Of a DNA stretch of 8,370 nucleotides, positions 8,126-8,370 are shown one piece after another (within the stretch, counting starts at the first letter, position 1; each line of letters begins with the position of its first letter). The position numbers and the translations under genes were made by a program. The notes below the pieces were generated by a model. That model was not told where the DNA came from. It made no database searches and was given only the letters and a program-made list of their open reading frames with translations. The stretch is from Bacteroidales bacterium UBA1733 (GTDB taxonomy: Bacteria > Bacteroidota > Bacteroidia > Bacteroidales > UBA3663). The stretch lies in assembly GCA_002315795.1 (NCBI GenBank), contig DCIF01000025.1:1-8370 (forward strand). Direction: 5' to 3'.

Positions 8126-8133
8126 CAAAGGTA
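8126..8133 (-). promoter_or_regulatory. -7 promoter box of the GH3 gene
   Basis: The minus strand reads TACCTTTG followed by CACC, a perfect match to TAnnTTTG and the same CTTTGCA core as the susC-like promoter. It predicts a leader of about 40 bases. No TTG or TTTG is found at the expected -33 distance, so an activator may be needed. Confidence 0.65.
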
Positions 8134-8164
8134 CGAACTTTCTTTTACGATAAGGTTTCATTAG

Positions 8165-8184
8165 TTATCAAAAAACTTATCAAA
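8165..8184. repeat. Two TTATCAAA direct repeats 12 bases apart
   Basis: TTATCAAA occurs at 8165-8172 and 8177-8184 on the plus strand. The pair lies about 30-50 bases upstream of the GH3 -7 box, where an activator could touch RNA polymerase. The sequence is simple and AT-rich, so chance is a real alternative. Confidence 0.3.
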
Positions 8185-8204
8185 TCTTAAAATGACATTT
8201 CGTA

Positions 8205-8234
8205 TTTGTCTAAAATATTTCAATTTTGTACAAA
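8205..8234 (+). promoter_or_regulatory. Two TTTGTnnAAA repeats 20 bases apart upstream of GH3
   Basis: TTTGTCTAAA (8205-8214) and TTTGTACAAA (8225-8234) lie on the plus strand with starts 20 bases apart. They match the repeated word upstream of the susC-like gene in sequence, orientation and spacing. The second copy is the centre of a 14-bp perfect palindrome, ATTTTGTACAAAAT (8223-8236). The arms CGTATTT (8201-8207) and AAATACG (8233-8239) also form an inverted pair around the site. A shared regulator is inferred. The distance to the -7 box is greater here than at the susC-like gene. Confidence 0.4.
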
Positions 8235-8294
8235 ATACGCCATTTATGTTGATGTAACAATGATTTTTTATATAAATTTAATTAACTTCACAAC

Positions 8295-8316
8295 ACTTTT
8301 ACCAGTTAGTAAAAGT
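8295..8316. repeat. 8-bp inverted repeat with 6-base spacer
   Basis: ACTTTTAC (8295-8302) and GTAAAAGT (8309-8316) are perfect inverted arms around CAGTTA. No T-run follows on either strand, so an operator is more likely than a terminator. Short AGTAA words at 8308, 8314 and 8324 extend the pattern. Its target could be the GH3 gene or an unseen gene beyond the right edge. Confidence 0.3.
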
Positions 8317-8341
8317 AAATAGAAGTAAGTATCAGATAGCG

Positions 8342-8360
8342 TCGAATAACAATCGAATAA
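8342..8360. repeat. Two TCGAATAA direct repeats 11 bases apart
   Basis: TCGAATAA occurs at 8342-8349 and 8353-8360, one helical turn apart, next to the right edge. This may be the edge of a longer repeat or a regulator site, but two copies alone are weak evidence. Confidence 0.25.
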
Positions 8361-8370
8361 TACAATAAGT

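Larger units (their letters stand above)
8082..8370. other. Non-coding AT-rich region upstream of the GH3 gene
   Basis: This 289-base stretch is much richer in A and T than the genes and holds no convincing coding sequence on either strand. It contains the GH3 leader and -7 box, plus a cluster of short repeats and dyads listed separately. The length and repeat content fit a regulated promoter region. No regulator gene begins or ends inside it. Confidence 0.6.

Noticed and set aside
8270..8369. Short open frame on the minus strand reaching the right edge
   Set aside because: It is about 33 codons, AT-rich, runs across the inverted repeat and shows no family features; it could only be a gene tail if more sequence supported it.

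Overview
This window comes from a member of the Bacteroidota, most likely a gut or rumen Prevotella-type bacterium. The evidence is a SusC/SusD pair, TAnnTTTG-type promoter boxes, AT-rich leaders without Shine-Dalgarno sequences before all four starts, and moderate-GC coding sequence separated by AT-rich spacers. Genus assignment is by resemblance only.

All four genes lie on the minus strand and are transcribed from right to left. From the right: an AT-rich, non-coding upstream region (8082-8370); a secreted glycoside hydrolase family 3 enzyme (5697-8081); a 136-base spacer with a strong promoter box and a tandem repeat array; a SusC-like TonB-dependent transporter (2450-5560); 21 bases later a SusD-like surface lipoprotein (788-2428); a 14-bp perfect hairpin just after the susD-like stop; and the first 207 codons of a secreted alpha/beta-hydrolase esterase of the feruloyl/acetyl-xylan esterase type, which runs off the left edge (1-622).

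Together these look like part of a polysaccharide utilization locus. The SusD-like lipoprotein and SusC-like porin would bind and import an oligosaccharide at the outer membrane. The GH3 enzyme would remove terminal sugars in the periplasm and the esterase would remove acyl decorations. GH3 plus a CE1-like esterase suggests a decorated hemicellulose such as xylan, but the window holds no endo-acting enzyme or regulator to fix the substrate.

The gene content is ordinary for this phylum and I see no unknown multi-gene system. The most interesting unexplained signal is regulatory. A TTTGTnCAAA-like word occurs three times, at 22- and 20-base steps, upstream of the SusC-like gene. It occurs twice more, 20 bases apart, upstream of the GH3 gene. 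It could be the operator of a regulator shared by the two transcription units. No tRNA, rRNA, CRISPR, insertion sequence or origin was seen.
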